Counted from the first letter of the stretch, positions 33,122 to 41,969 are shown. The stretch: 64,000 nucleotides of DNA from SLHU01 sp009929975 (GCA_040776905.1 JAXGZQ010000001.1:682001-746000); one strand, 5' to 3'. Notes: generated by a model not told the origin, from the sequence alone. A program made the numbers and translations.

Positions 33122-35332
33122 ATGATCGCACTGCTCTGGCTAACATTCGCGTTGTTTCTGGGCTGGCACCTGATCCGTCGGATGACGGCTGCCCGATCCG
33201 TCAGCATCTGGCTGCAGCGTATCAGCCCGAACGGAGCCGGCTGGCAGGATTCACCCCTTTTCTGCGGTCTTTTTCATCTGGCCGGTGCGATCTGGGCCGG
33301 TCTTCTGCCATTGACCTGGCTGACCTATGGCCTGGCCTATGCCATCCATGAACGGTATACGGGCGATATCAATCCCATGTTATTTGCCAATCTGGCGATT
33401 CTGCTTCCCGGAACAGCCCTGATGATTTATCGTCTGCTGCGGCGGCTGCGGCATCGACCGCTGCGGGTCAAGTCCGGCCAGCCGAAGCCACTCCGCCGGC
33501 AGTTCCGGCAGCTGACATCCCATGGCGGTGGCTGGTTTATTGCCGCTCTGATCATCTGGATGATCGGGGCCGGCTGGCTGATGGGCTCAACCTTTGGCCT
33601 GAGCGGACCGTATATCCGGGCTGCCTATTCTGTTTTCAGTGATTTCGCACCGCATACCGCCCTGGTCCGTTCATTTTCACACGGCATGAACTTTCCGACT
33701 GAATATCCGCATTTTGCCGGAGACGGCATCTCCTACCATTTCCTCTTTTACTTTCTGGCCGGCAACCTGCATTTTCTCGGGCTGCCGATCAGCTGGGCCA
33801 TCAATCTTCCCAGTTGGCTTGGTCTGCTCAGTTTCTCACTCCTGCTCGGCACACTCGCGGTTCAGCTGACCGGGAAAGCGGTCCTGTATCTGTTGTCGCC
33901 GGCGATGTTTTTTCTGCGCAGTTCATTGGCTTTCTGGACCCATCTGCGTGACTGGCTGAATCAGCAGGCGCTGATCAGCAGTCATTATCCGCCATCACTT
34001 CCGACACCACGGCAGTGGCTGGACATGCTCTGGCACCAGTCGTCCTTCATCGGCAGTACGCCACACGATGACTGGGGGCTGTGGGGCATCAATGTCTTCG
34101 CCAATCAGCGTCATCTGCTGCCCGGCCTCAGCGTCATGCTCCTGGTTTTTATCCTGATGCTGCCGGATCTGATCGACTGGCAGCGGCAGCGGCCTGTCTG
34201 GCAGGAGCACCTGGCATCACGCCATGCCTGGCTCCCGGTCGGTCCTGATGACCGGCGCAGGGCACTGTTCGCGCTGCTGCTGACCGTTATGCTGCCGTAT
34301 TTCCACGGTTCCGCGACGATCGCCCTGCTCCTGCTGCTGGCCGGTATTGCTCTGCTGGGCCGGAACCGGTTGATGCTGATGCTGATCGGATCCGCGGCCA
34401 TCATTTCCGCGTTGATCCAGACTGCCTTCTTCTCAAGTCCAGGCCGCCAGACTTTGCACCCGACCCTACTATGGGGCTTCATCGCCGAGGATAAAAGCCT
34501 GACCGGAGTCCTGAGCTATCTGCTGGAAATGAGTGGATTGCTCCTGCCGCTTTTGATCATCGCACTGCTGCTCAATGATCAAGTCAGGCGGCGTGTTTAT
34601 CTTGTGTTCCTGCTTCCACTGCTGTTCGGCCTGACCGTCTCCGTGACACCCGATGTCACCGTCAACCACAAATATCTGCTGATCACCTTCGCGCTGATCA
34701 GCCTCCCGGTGGGCGATCTGCTGGTCAAGCTCTGGCAGATCGGACTGGATACCCGGCTGAGAAGGCGTCGCGGACACCGGCTGGCACGTCAACAGAAGCT
34801 TGTCGGAGACGTGGCCGCCGATCAGCCGGAACGGTTCCGTTTTCACTTTGACGGACGGCTGCCGGCGCTTCTGCTGGCGATCATTCTGATGATCACCGGC
34901 CTGATGGAAATCCGTATTGTCCAGAACATCAATCAGCGAGATCTTTTCATCAATCCGGAGAGCGAGATGGTTGAGTGGATTGAAACACAGACCGATCCAG
35001 ATGCCGTTTTCGTCACTGCCCCGCATCACTTCCATGAGTTCTACTTGAGCGGCCGCCTCTCCTGGTTTGGCCATGCCTATTACGCCTGGTCCGCCGGACA
35101 TGATACGGCCGAGCGCGAAGAACTCTATCGCTGGTTTCTGGCTGGAGGTGATGGTGATCTGACACGCTTTCAGGCGACGATCCGCGGATACCACCTTGAC
35201 TATCTGCTGATTGATGATACCTTGCGCCGTCATCCGGATTTTGTTCTTGATGAAGCCTGGTTTCAACAGCATTATCAGGTGGCTGCTGAGTTTCCAGCCA
35301 GTGATCACGCCGTGATTTACCGCCTGCAGTAG
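33122..35332 (+). CDS. Large multi-pass membrane protein, GT-C glycosyltransferase-like
   Basis: A 736-residue protein with a dozen or more hydrophobic helices and a soluble end domain (from about 620). The start at 33122 is 2 bases after the GtrB-type stop; frame upstream of it is glycosyltransferase sequence in another frame. The loop DFAPHTALVRSFSHG followed by PTEYPHFAGDGISYHF resembles the acidic first loop of GT-C enzymes that use polyprenyl-linked sugars. The preceding gene would make such a donor. The exact family was not recognised; a transport or YfhO-like role is possible. Confidence 0.65.
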   Translation: MIALLWLTFALFLGWHLIRRMTAARSVSIWLQRISPNGAGWQDSPLFCGLFHLAGAIWAGLLPLTWLTYGLAYAIHERYTGDINPMLFANLAILLPGTALMIYRLLRRLRHRPLRVKSGQPKPLRRQFRQLTSHGGGWFIAALIIWMIGAGWLMGSTFGLSGPYIRAAYSVFSDFAPHTALVRSFSHGMNFPTEYPHFAGDGISYHFLFYFLAGNLHFLGLPISWAINLPSWLGLLSFSLLLGTLAVQLTGKAVLYLLSPAMFFLRSSLAFWTHLRDWLNQQALISSHYPPSLPTPRQWLDMLWHQSSFIGSTPHDDWGLWGINVFANQRHLLPGLSVMLLVFILMLPDLIDWQRQRPVWQEHLASRHAWLPVGPDDRRRALFALLLTVMLPYFHGSATIALLLLLAGIALLGRNRLMLMLIGSAAIISALIQTAFFSSPGRQTLHPTLLWGFIAEDKSLTGVLSYLLEMSGLLLPLLIIALLLNDQVRRRVYLVFLLPLLFGLTVSVTPDVTVNHKYLLITFALISLPVGDLLVKLWQIGLDTRLRRRRGHRLARQQKLVGDVAADQPERFRFHFDGRLPALLLAIILMITGLMEIRIVQNINQRDLFINPESEMVEWIETQTDPDAVFVTAPHHFHEFYLSGRLSWFGHAYYAWSAGHDTAEREELYRWFLAGGDGDLTRFQATIRGYHLDYLLIDDTLRRHPDFVLDEAWFQQHYQVAAEFPASDHAVIYRLQ

Positions 35333-35341
35333 GAGGCCCGT

Positions 35342-36622
35342 ATGATGACTCTCCATGAACAAGACGCTCTGGAAATCATGCACGAGATCATGCGCCGTGG
35401 ATGCTGTGATCTTCATCTGCACACAACGTGTTCAGATGGTTCCGACACACCGGCACAGATGGTCGACCGGGTCCGCGGAGCCGGTCTGGACGCGTTCGCG
35501 ATAACCGATCATGATACGCTGGCCGCGATCAGGCCGGCGAGGCAGTATCTGGGACAGCTGGCTGCCGCCGGACTATCAATTCCCCGTCTGATTGAAGGTG
35601 TCGAACTTTCGGTTCAGGATGTTGTAGAACTGCATCTGCTGGCCTATTTCCCGCAGGGCGGCAGTGAAAATCTGCAGCCCTTTCTCGAGCGGCAGCAAAA
35701 AGAGCGTGACACGCGCAACCACCGTTTACTGCAACGGCTGCATGATTTGGGATATCCGATTGACGCTGATCAGTTCATGAATACCTCAGATGATCAGACG
35801 GTCGGCCGGCTGCACGCGGCCCAGCTGCTGGTTGAGGGAGGCTGGATGCCTGATATATCACAAGCCTTCAAGCAGCTGCTCAGCGAAGGACGTCCGGCCT
35901 ATGTTGAGCGCGTTCGTCCAACCACCCCGGCCGCGATTGAAGCGATCAGCGCAGCCGGAGGCATCGCGGTTCTGGCCCATCCCCATCTTTATGGCTGGTG
36001 CCGGGGTCAGACAATTGTCAATCCGGAACTGCTGAGTCATCTCTCACGCCTGCAAAAGGCGGGGCTGGCTGGTGTCGAAGCCTGGCATGGTGAAGCAGCC
36101 CCTGATATTCAGCGTGAGGTCGCCGCGGCAGGACGGGCACTGGGCCTGCTGCGCACCGCCGGCAGCGATGACCATGGCCAAAATAAAATCACAACCACGA
36201 TGTACACCTGTGAGACAAAGCGGACGGACCGGGAAACGCTGGTCGCCGCCGCACTGATTCGCGGTGCTGATCGAAGCGGGCGCTCAACCTGGCTGCTGAC
36301 CCGGCGTATTCCAAACGGCAAGCATGCCGGTCTCTGGGAACTGCCCGGCGGCAAACTGGAACCAGGTGAAAAGCCCGGACAGGCACTCCGACGAGAATTA
36401 TTCGAAGAACTGGCCGTTGAATCCGAAGTTGGTCCGGTGCGCCATGTCCTGTCGTTTGATTATCCCGATCAGCGGGTAATCCTGCTGTGCCTGCCCGCGA
36501 CGATCAAAGGTGAGCCGCAGTTATCCGTTCACGACCGGATGGAATATAAAACAGCAGAGGAGGCGTTGCGCCTCCCTCTGCTGCCTGCAGATTATGCTTT
36601 ATTTGAAATGTTGAAAGACTGA
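35342..36622 (+). CDS. PHP phosphoesterase - Nudix hydrolase fusion
   Basis: A 426-residue two-domain protein. Residues about 20-290 are a PHP metal-dependent phosphoesterase (DLHLHTTCSDGSDTP with H25 and H27, AITDHDT, VLAHPHLYGW, AGSDDHG). Residues about 295-426 are a MutT-like Nudix domain with the box at 336-359 (GGKLEPGEKPGQALRREL, then FEEL); the late Gly of the box is Ala, but the catalytic Glu residues remain. The two together suggest stepwise breakdown of a nucleotide or sugar nucleotide. It starts 9 bases after the membrane protein. The 3' end carries the terminator of the opposite gene. Confidence 0.88.
   Translation: MMTLHEQDALEIMHEIMRRGCCDLHLHTTCSDGSDTPAQMVDRVRGAGLDAFAITDHDTLAAIRPARQYLGQLAAAGLSIPRLIEGVELSVQDVVELHLLAYFPQGGSENLQPFLERQQKERDTRNHRLLQRLHDLGYPIDADQFMNTSDDQTVGRLHAAQLLVEGGWMPDISQAFKQLLSEGRPAYVERVRPTTPAAIEAISAAGGIAVLAHPHLYGWCRGQTIVNPELLSHLSRLQKAGLAGVEAWHGEAAPDIQREVAAAGRALGLLRTAGSDDHGQNKITTTMYTCETKRTDRETLVAAALIRGADRSGRSTWLLTRRIPNGKHAGLWELPGGKLEPGEKPGQALRRELFEELAVESEVGPVRHVLSFDYPDQRVILLCLPATIKGEPQLSVHDRMEYKTAEEALRLPLLPADYALFEMLKD
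36541..36583 (-). terminator. Intrinsic terminator of the VanW gene, inside the PHP-Nudix gene
   Basis: On the minus strand CAGCAGAGG-G-AGGCG, loop CAA, CGCCT-CCTCTGCTG makes a 14-bp stem with one bulge, then TTTTATATT. It lies in the 3' coding end of the convergent gene. Confidence 0.75.
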
Positions 36623-36630
36623 GATAGCCG

Positions 36631-38463
36631 CTACGGAACTGGTGTAATTTCCGGCGTTGGAGCCTCTGTCGGCGTCGGCGTCGGAGCCTCTGTCGGCGTC
36701 GGCGTCGGAGCCTCTGTCGGCGTCGGCGTTGGAGTCGCTGTCGGCGTCGGCGTTGGAGTCGCTGTCGGCGTCGGCGTTGGAGTCGCTGTCGGCGTCGGCG
36801 TTGGAGTCGTTGTCGGCTCGGCTGTCGTCGGCTCTGTGCTCTCAGTTGACTCTGTTGGATCTGTTGTCTCTTCAGGCGTCACTTCCGGCGTCACTTCAGG
36901 TGTCGGCGTCGGTACGACCGGGCCATACTCGACAATACCCTGCAGCGGACGATAATAACTGTCTACGAGCACTTCACGCTTGATTTCCTGTCCATCGCGC
37001 ACCCAGATGCGATAAGCCCGGGTCCTTTGTCCGACATGGACCGCACGGATCTGAACTCTGGTGTTCGGAGCAAGCGATGTGTTCAGTTTCTCAATCACAT
37101 TCGGTTCTTGTACCGGAATATAGCCGAGATGATCGACTGCCAGTTTAATGCTGACACCATCATCCAGTTTCTTGCCGTAAATCTGGAAAACCACGGCTGG
37201 TTTACTGTACCAGGCACGAATGGCAATCGGATAATCGGTTGTGTTGCGGAACTTCAGATCCGGTCCACCATAACTGACTGTCGCGTCCAGACCGACTTCG
37301 GTATAACTGCTCGGCCAGCTGTGCGGATACCGTTCCACAATCTGCAGACCGGCTTTCGCAGCCGCCTGGAACAGCGTTGTGTTCGGCTGGCAGATCCCAC
37401 CGCCGATTGAGTCGACCAGGACACCGCCGACAATGACACCAGCCTCTTTAAATCCACGGCTGGCTGTCCGTCGGCCGACATAGCCGTTAAAGGAAAAAGT
37501 TTCACCCGGCTGCAGCACTGTCCCGTTGAGAATCTGGGCGACGCGGCGGATATTTTCATCGCGTCCGGGATTATAAGCCTCAGCATAGGTCCGTGCTTCA
37601 GATATGAAACCGGTGGCGGCCAGAAGATCAGAAGCGTTCTGTCCTCCTGTGGTCGCGACGGCCTGGAGCTGGACGGTTTCACCATACCGGCCTTCGCGCA
37701 GAAGCGCTAAAGCGTCTGATGCGGCAGAATCACCATCAACAGAGCGTCCCGGCTCCTGTTCACTGATAACAAACACTTTTTTATCTGTATCAAACGAGGT
37801 GGCTTTCGCGCCTTTGGGTTCATACGACAGCGAATTGGCAAAGGTCAGTACCTGCTGGCGCACAGCCTCTTCATCAAAGATCATCGTGGTGGTCTGTTTG
37901 ACGGGATCCGACTGCAGCTTCTCAATCTCAGCCAGCTGAGTCTTGAGTTCATCAATCGTCGCGTCCTGATCAACACCGCGGCCGATGCGCCAGAGTTCAA
38001 CCAACCGGTCTGACCAGTCGGTTTTCAATCCGGCTTTGCTGCCATCAATCTGCAGTGAGTCATCATTCAGTGCCAGTTGAACGGAAAACTCGTCACGCAG
38101 CCGCACTTCCTCAGCCGCGAAATAGTCAATGGCTTCATTCAGGGTCATTTCACTCAAGTCGATATCGTCCAGATAAATGCCCTTGTGGAAGGTCTTAGGA
38201 TTCAGTGATTCCATCAGGGCGGTCCGTTCAGCGGTCAGGCGTTCAGAAGCCTCTATCTGTCTGGACTCCTCCGTCTGCTGGGACTCGATCAATTGTTCAG
38301 ATAATTGTTCTGACTGGCTGACGGAAGCCTCAATTTTCTGCTGCTGGCGTGCCTGCCAGCTGAAAAACGAGATCAGTGCGGCAGTCAGAAGCACAACAAA
38401 CACACCGGTGACAATCATCAGCGGACGCTTGTTCTTATGCAGCCAGGCTGTCATTGAATTCAT
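36631..38463 (-). CDS. VanW family exported protein with Thr/Pro repeat tail
   Basis: A 610-residue protein anchored by one N-terminal helix (about 14-37), then a coiled Gln/Glu-rich stalk. The middle (about 100-300) resembles the peptidoglycan-binding region found before VanW. The VanW domain (about 300-430) shows QPGETFSFNGYVG, GVIVGGVLVDSIGGGICQPN and ATVSYGG. The C-terminal 110 residues are built of TATPTPTP and TEAPTPTP octapeptides, coded by a 24-base tandem repeat. VanW proteins sit at the cell wall; the reaction is unknown. The gene precedes a PHP-Nudix gene tail to tail. Confidence 0.88.
   Translation of the reverse strand: MNSMTAWLHKNKRPLMIVTGVFVVLLTAALISFFSWQARQQQKIEASVSQSEQLSEQLIESQQTEESRQIEASERLTAERTALMESLNPKTFHKGIYLDDIDLSEMTLNEAIDYFAAEEVRLRDEFSVQLALNDDSLQIDGSKAGLKTDWSDRLVELWRIGRGVDQDATIDELKTQLAEIEKLQSDPVKQTTTMIFDEEAVRQQVLTFANSLSYEPKGAKATSFDTDKKVFVISEQEPGRSVDGDSAASDALALLREGRYGETVQLQAVATTGGQNASDLLAATGFISEARTYAEAYNPGRDENIRRVAQILNGTVLQPGETFSFNGYVGRRTASRGFKEAGVIVGGVLVDSIGGGICQPNTTLFQAAAKAGLQIVERYPHSWPSSYTEVGLDATVSYGGPDLKFRNTTDYPIAIRAWYSKPAVVFQIYGKKLDDGVSIKLAVDHLGYIPVQEPNVIEKLNTSLAPNTRVQIRAVHVGQRTRAYRIWVRDGQEIKREVLVDSYYRPLQGIVEYGPVVPTPTPEVTPEVTPEETTDPTESTESTEPTTAEPTTTPTPTPTATPTPTPTATPTPTPTATPTPTPTEAPTPTPTEAPTPTPTEAPTPEITPVP
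36658..36817. repeat. 24-base tandem repeat coding Thr/Pro octapeptides
   Basis: About six and a half copies of a 24-base unit (form GCCTCTGTCGGCGTCGGCGT...) with few changes. Two versions alternate in blocks: GCCTCT (Glu-Ala) and GTCGCT (Thr-Ala). The array codes the VanW tail and is likely to vary in copy number. Confidence 0.9.
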
Positions 38464-38521
38464 CGCAATCTACCTTTCATTAATAGCTAGTATAATGCTT
38501 CATATACTTAGACGGATCATT

Positions 38522-39793
38522 TCAGTAAATGATCCGTCGGATGGTCTTGATTGGCTGGCTGGAGAAATTAACGGATTTTTCCAGCACACGACCGGCGCTG
38601 GCCGACGCATGGACATAACGGCCACCACCGATGTAAATACCGACATGGTCGACAACACCGTCGTAGGAATAGTCAAAACAGAGGATGTCTCCGATCTGGA
38701 TTTCGGAAGATGAGACACCTTGACCGGTTTTCGCCTGATCGCGGGCCCGATGCGGCAGCGTGATGCCAAACAGCTGTCCGTAAATGTATTTTGTAAAGCC
38801 GGAGCAATCAAAACCGGATGGTGATGAACTGGCATACACATAGGGTGTCCCGATAAATGAACGGGCGAAATCGACAATTTTCTGTTGATCAGAGGATGAC
38901 AGGGCCGATCCTGAATCCACCGGTGCGGCGGTCGTCGTCGGTGCCGCTGTCGTGGTCGGAGCTGCTGTCGTGGTCGGAGCTGCTGTTGTTGTCGGGGCCG
39001 CTGTCGTCGTCGGTGCGGCGGTCGTCGGCTCCGGCGTCGGTGATGGTGTCGGCGTCGGTGAAGGAGTCGGTGACGGTGTCGGAGTCGGCGCCGCGACAAA
39101 CTCGAGGCTGAGGAGATTGGTCAGAATAAATGCCTCGGATCCATCCGCCAGACGGACCTGTGACCAGCTCAGTCCATAGCCGGTACGGGTCAACGTTGAC
39201 CCTAATCCGGCCTGGGCAACCACTTCGGAAGACGCGTCAGGGCTCTGCCGCAGGTTGGCCAGTGAGACATTGATATAGACGGTTCGGTCATCAACGTAAA
39301 AATGGTCAACCGGCATTCCTTCTACCGCGATCCCGTTTTCGTCAGTGGACTGGGGATACGGCGTCGGTTCCGGCCGACTCGTTGGCGCGGGTGTAACGGC
39401 CACAGCCTCTTCGGCCACGGCTGTTTCAATCAACGGCTGAGCGGCCACATCCACACTCAGGTGATTCTCCAAAAACGCGCTGCGGCTGCGGCTGATGACC
39501 CGTTCAGGCCCATCAATCTCGTACAGGGGAATCATGGCAGGGCGGGACATCTGCGGCTGAGCCGCACTTTCCGGCTGCGCATCGTTCACAATGGCTGCCG
39601 GTTGAACCGGCTGTTCGGTCAGAAGATAAACAACAAGGGTCGTCAGTAATAATAAAACAGCCGCGGAGGGTAATGTCCGAACGGCCCATTGACTGAACCG
39701 GCCGATGAGAACAGATATTCCGCTGTTCCTGCGGAGTTTGGTCCACCCGGCCGCCGCGAACGCTCTGAATGTCTGTCGTAAAGATTTCTTCAT
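38522..39793 (-). CDS. SH3b - NlpC/P60 cell-wall peptidase
   Basis: A 423-residue exported enzyme. An N-terminal helix (about 43-60) anchors it. A bacterial SH3 domain (about 170-235: NLRQSPDASSEVVAQ) is followed by a Thr/Pro/Ala linker of PTPS and TTTAAP repeats (about 236-295). The C-terminal NlpC/P60 domain has an intact triad: C330 in GFDCSGF, H383 in DHVGIYIG, H395 in YVHAS. It should cut stem peptides of peptidoglycan between D-Glu and the diamino acid. It is the active counterpart of the altered protein at 19.7 kb. Confidence 0.92.
   Translation of the reverse strand: MKKSLRQTFRAFAAAGWTKLRRNSGISVLIGRFSQWAVRTLPSAAVLLLLTTLVVYLLTEQPVQPAAIVNDAQPESAAQPQMSRPAMIPLYEIDGPERVISRSRSAFLENHLSVDVAAQPLIETAVAEEAVAVTPAPTSRPEPTPYPQSTDENGIAVEGMPVDHFYVDDRTVYINVSLANLRQSPDASSEVVAQAGLGSTLTRTGYGLSWSQVRLADGSEAFILTNLLSLEFVAAPTPTPSPTPSPTPTPSPTPEPTTAAPTTTAAPTTTAAPTTTAAPTTTAAPTTTAAPVDSGSALSSSDQQKIVDFARSFIGTPYVYASSSPSGFDCSGFTKYIYGQLFGITLPHRARDQAKTGQGVSSSEIQIGDILCFDYSYDGVVDHVGIYIGGGRYVHASASAGRVLEKSVNFSSQPIKTIRRIIY
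38921..39030. repeat. 18-base repeat coding TTTAAP hexapeptides
   Basis: Five to six imperfect copies of an 18-base unit (GTCGTGGTCGGAGCTGCT type) code the linker between the SH3 and NlpC domains. Confidence 0.85.
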
Positions 39794-39836
39794 AATATCC
39801 TTCCAGACTTAAAAAAATGGCTAAGCATTTATAGTT

Positions 39837-39865
39837 ATTATACACACCTTTTCCCGATATTTAAA
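39837..39865 (-). promoter_or_regulatory. Promoter of the NlpC/P60 gene
   Basis: TTTAAA (39860-39865) and TATAAT (39837-39842) on the minus strand are 17 bases apart, with TGTG just before the -10. Confidence 0.55.
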
Positions 39866-39867
39866 CA

Positions 39868-39903
39868 TAGAAAAGGACGGCTGTCGATACAACCGTCCTT
39901 TAT
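39868..39903 (-). terminator. Intrinsic terminator of hsp20
   Basis: AAAGGACGG / CCGTCCTTT 9-bp stem, 12-base loop, then TTTTCT on the minus strand, 18 bases past the hsp20 stop. Confidence 0.8.
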
Positions 39904-39920
39904 ATGGATATCTGCTGTGA

Positions 39921-40376
39921 TTAATTGATCTGAATTGATTTGCGTTTTTGCTGATCAGGTTCCTTTTTCGGCAGCACCAGTCGCAGCACACCATCCGTCA
40001 TCGCCGCCTCGATCGCCTCTCCGTCAACATCGGCCGCGTTAAAGCTCCGTACCATTGAGCAGACCCGGCGCTCGCGGCGAACATAATTTTTACTCTTTTC
40101 TTCTTCTTCATCTTCATAGTTGACTGAAATCGTCAGCCGGTCATCTTCAAGTTCAACACTCACCTGTTCTTTCCTGATTCCCGGTAAATCCGCTTCAAGG
40201 ATGTAGCGGTCGTCTTCTTCAGAAATATCCACTTTCATCATCCCGCTGCGGCTGTACATTGTTGGAAACACCGAATCGTTGAAAAAATTCTCGAAGACAC
40301 GATCGATGTCAAACAAGCCGGGATCTCTCGTCTGCAGTTGATTTCTCCGCTTTTCAAAGGGTACCAGTCCAAACAT
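39921..40376 (-). CDS. hsp20: Hsp20 small heat-shock protein
   Basis: A 151-residue alpha-crystallin-type chaperone that holds unfolding proteins. The alpha-crystallin domain runs from about residue 45 to 135 (MMKVDISEEDDRYILEADLPG; YVRRERRVCSMVRSF), and the C-terminal anchor is SIQIN. The start at 40376 follows AGGAGG; a longer frame upstream covers the promoter and leader. A strong promoter and a CtsR-like site lie upstream, so heat control is likely. Confidence 0.93.
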   Translation of the reverse strand: MFGLVPFEKRRNQLQTRDPGLFDIDRVFENFFNDSVFPTMYSRSGMMKVDISEEDDRYILEADLPGIRKEQVSVELEDDRLTISVNYEDEEEEKSKNYVRRERRVCSMVRSFNAADVDGEAIEAAMTDGVLRLVLPKKEPDQQKRKSIQIN

Positions 40377-40397
40377 ATTCAACACCTCCTGTTTGAC

Positions 40398-40414
40398 TTT
40401 GACTTTCTTTGTCT
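40398..40414 (-). promoter_or_regulatory. CtsR-like operator of hsp20
   Basis: On the minus strand AGACAAA-GAA-AGTCAAA matches the CtsR consensus RGTCAAANANRGTCAAA except for one base. It lies between the -10 and the ribosome site, where a repressor would block transcription. Confidence 0.6.
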
Positions 40415-40425
40415 TTACATTTCTT

Positions 40426-40453
40426 ATTATAGATCCTCTCTTCATTTTGACAA
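40426..40453 (-). promoter_or_regulatory. Promoter of hsp20
   Basis: TTGTCA (40448-40453) and a perfect TATAAT (40426-40431) are 16 bases apart on the minus strand. Confidence 0.8.
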
Positions 40454-40483
40454 GGGATAAATTTTAAACAATTTGTTGCGAAA

Positions 40484-41017
40484 TTATGACAATCGGTATT
40501 CCATCCGAAAATCGTCCATCACATAGCCCTGGCCGATATCGGTACAGATCGCTTCCATGATGTGAAAGCCGAGTTTCTGGTAGGCTGCGATCGAGCCGCT
40601 GTTATAACGATTGACCGTCAGCCAGATTGTGCTGCATGAGGCCTTGCGGGCGCGGTCAACCAGCTGGCCGAACGCCCATCGGCCGATACCCTGCCCGCGT
40701 CGGGCCCGCTCAACATATAATTTACTGAGAAACATCGACTTTTTGTGTGAGTCCAATCTGATTGCCATATAGCCTGCCGGCTGGTTCCCGCAGACAATCA
40801 GGTCATACTCCATCCCGCCGCTCTGAATGTCCCGCCAGATCGTGGCGGCCGACTGAAATTTTCCTGTCATGTAATCCACCTGGTCGCGGCCGATGATCGG
40901 CGTATAGTGTTCAAGCCAGATCTGTCGTGCCAGGCGGCTCAAGATGACCGCGTCCTGCCAGATCAGGACCGGTTTCAGTCCAATGTGATCCGGCCTTGTT
41001 TGAGGCTGCTGTGTCAT
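40484..41017 (-). CDS. GNAT family N-acetyltransferase
   Basis: A 177-residue protein with the acetyl-CoA pyrophosphate loop RRGQGIGRWAFGQL (about residues 113-126) preceded by the strand SKLYVE. The later segment YNSGSIAAYQKLGFHIM is the usual GNAT motif B. The substrate is not evident. It lies 34 bases downstream of the AmmeMemoRadiSam genes, separate from hsp20. Confidence 0.85.
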   Translation of the reverse strand: MTQQPQTRPDHIGLKPVLIWQDAVILSRLARQIWLEHYTPIIGRDQVDYMTGKFQSAATIWRDIQSGGMEYDLIVCGNQPAGYMAIRLDSHKKSMFLSKLYVERARRGQGIGRWAFGQLVDRARKASCSTIWLTVNRYNSGSIAAYQKLGFHIMEAICTDIGQGYVMDDFRMEYRLS

Positions 41018-41051
41018 ATCACGATTCTCCGATCAATCTTAATACGAAATA

Positions 41052-41969
41052 TCATACCAGATTACCGGGCGCGACACGCCGCAGATGACGCCGGGCGATG
41101 CTGATCAGGTGAAAGAGCCGTTCCCGGCTGATTGGACCGGGGGTTTTCCGCTGGTACGCGGGAAAATACCGGGTCAGATGAAGTGGAATCTCAGGATTGA
41201 CGGCAGCGAGCCAGGCCGCCAGACGATCTATCTCTTCATCGCTGTCATTCAGTCCGGGAATCAACAGCGTGGCCACCTCAACATGACAGGCAGACGCCGC
41301 AGTCATGATGGTCTGTTTGACCGGGTCAAGCCGACCACCGCAGACGTTCCGGTAAAAATCATCGGAAAAAGCCTTCAAATCAATGTTCATGGCATCAACG
41401 AACGGCAGCAGCTGCTGCAGCGGCTGCGGCTCAACGAAGCCATTCGTCACCATGACACAGCGCTGCCCCTGCGCCCTGATCAGCTCAGCGCAGTCAATCA
41501 CAAATTCCAGATTGATCAGCGGTTCATTGTAGGTAAACGCCAGCCCGATATTACCGATATCAGAAAGCCGCGCTGCCTCATCGGCCAGCTGGCGCGGTCC
41601 GATCCGTTGGCCAGGCGCGAGGCGCTGCGCGATAGACCAGTTCTGGCAGAAGTCGCAGTGAAAGTTACAGCCAAACGACCCGACCGAAAGAATCGGCCGG
41701 CCCGGCATGAACCAGTTCAGTGGTTTTTTCTCAATCGGATCCACCGACATGGATGTGATCACACCATAAGCCGACGCGACCAGATGACCGTCCTGGTTTT
41801 CCCGGGCCAGGCACCGCCCCCGCTGTCCCGGACGGATGCGGCAGTGATGGGGGCACAGAACACAGACCACATCACCATCGCCGGCCGGATGCCACCAGCG
41901 GGCCGGACAGGTTGCTGCACCCATTACGGCTTTCGATGGATGACGCAGATTTTTCACAGAGCCGGTCAT
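41052..41969 (-). CDS. amrS: AmmeMemoRadiSam system radical SAM enzyme
   Basis: A 305-residue radical SAM protein. The cluster motif is C101-x3-C105-x2-C108 (GCNFHCDFCQNW). Before it comes a Cys-rich lead (CVLCPHHCRI, GQRGRC) typical of the AmrS and pyruvate-formate-lyase-activase group. FTYNEPLI and MNIDLKAF are further group marks. The partner gene upstream codes the Memo and AMMECR1 domains. ATG at 41969 overlaps the partner stop by one base (TGATG) and has GAGG before it. The system is widespread in prokaryotes; its reaction is unknown. Confidence 0.92.
   Translation of the reverse strand: MTGSVKNLRHPSKAVMGAATCPARWWHPAGDGDVVCVLCPHHCRIRPGQRGRCLARENQDGHLVASAYGVITSMSVDPIEKKPLNWFMPGRPILSVGSFGCNFHCDFCQNWSIAQRLAPGQRIGPRQLADEAARLSDIGNIGLAFTYNEPLINLEFVIDCAELIRAQGQRCVMVTNGFVEPQPLQQLLPFVDAMNIDLKAFSDDFYRNVCGGRLDPVKQTIMTAASACHVEVATLLIPGLNDSDEEIDRLAAWLAAVNPEIPLHLTRYFPAYQRKTPGPISRERLFHLISIARRHLRRVAPGNLV

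Noticed and set aside
34469..35422. A 317-codon open frame opposite the large membrane protein
   Set aside because: It lies wholly opposite clear coding sequence, is Gln/His-rich as expected of an antisense frame, and shows no domain.
35342..36622. PHP and Nudix as two genes joined by a sequencing error
   Set aside because: The frame is continuous, with no internal start signal or low-quality run, and both domains are complete.
36658..36817. A possible CRISPR array
   Set aside because: The repeat units are adjacent with no unique spacers, and they code Thr/Pro octapeptides in frame.
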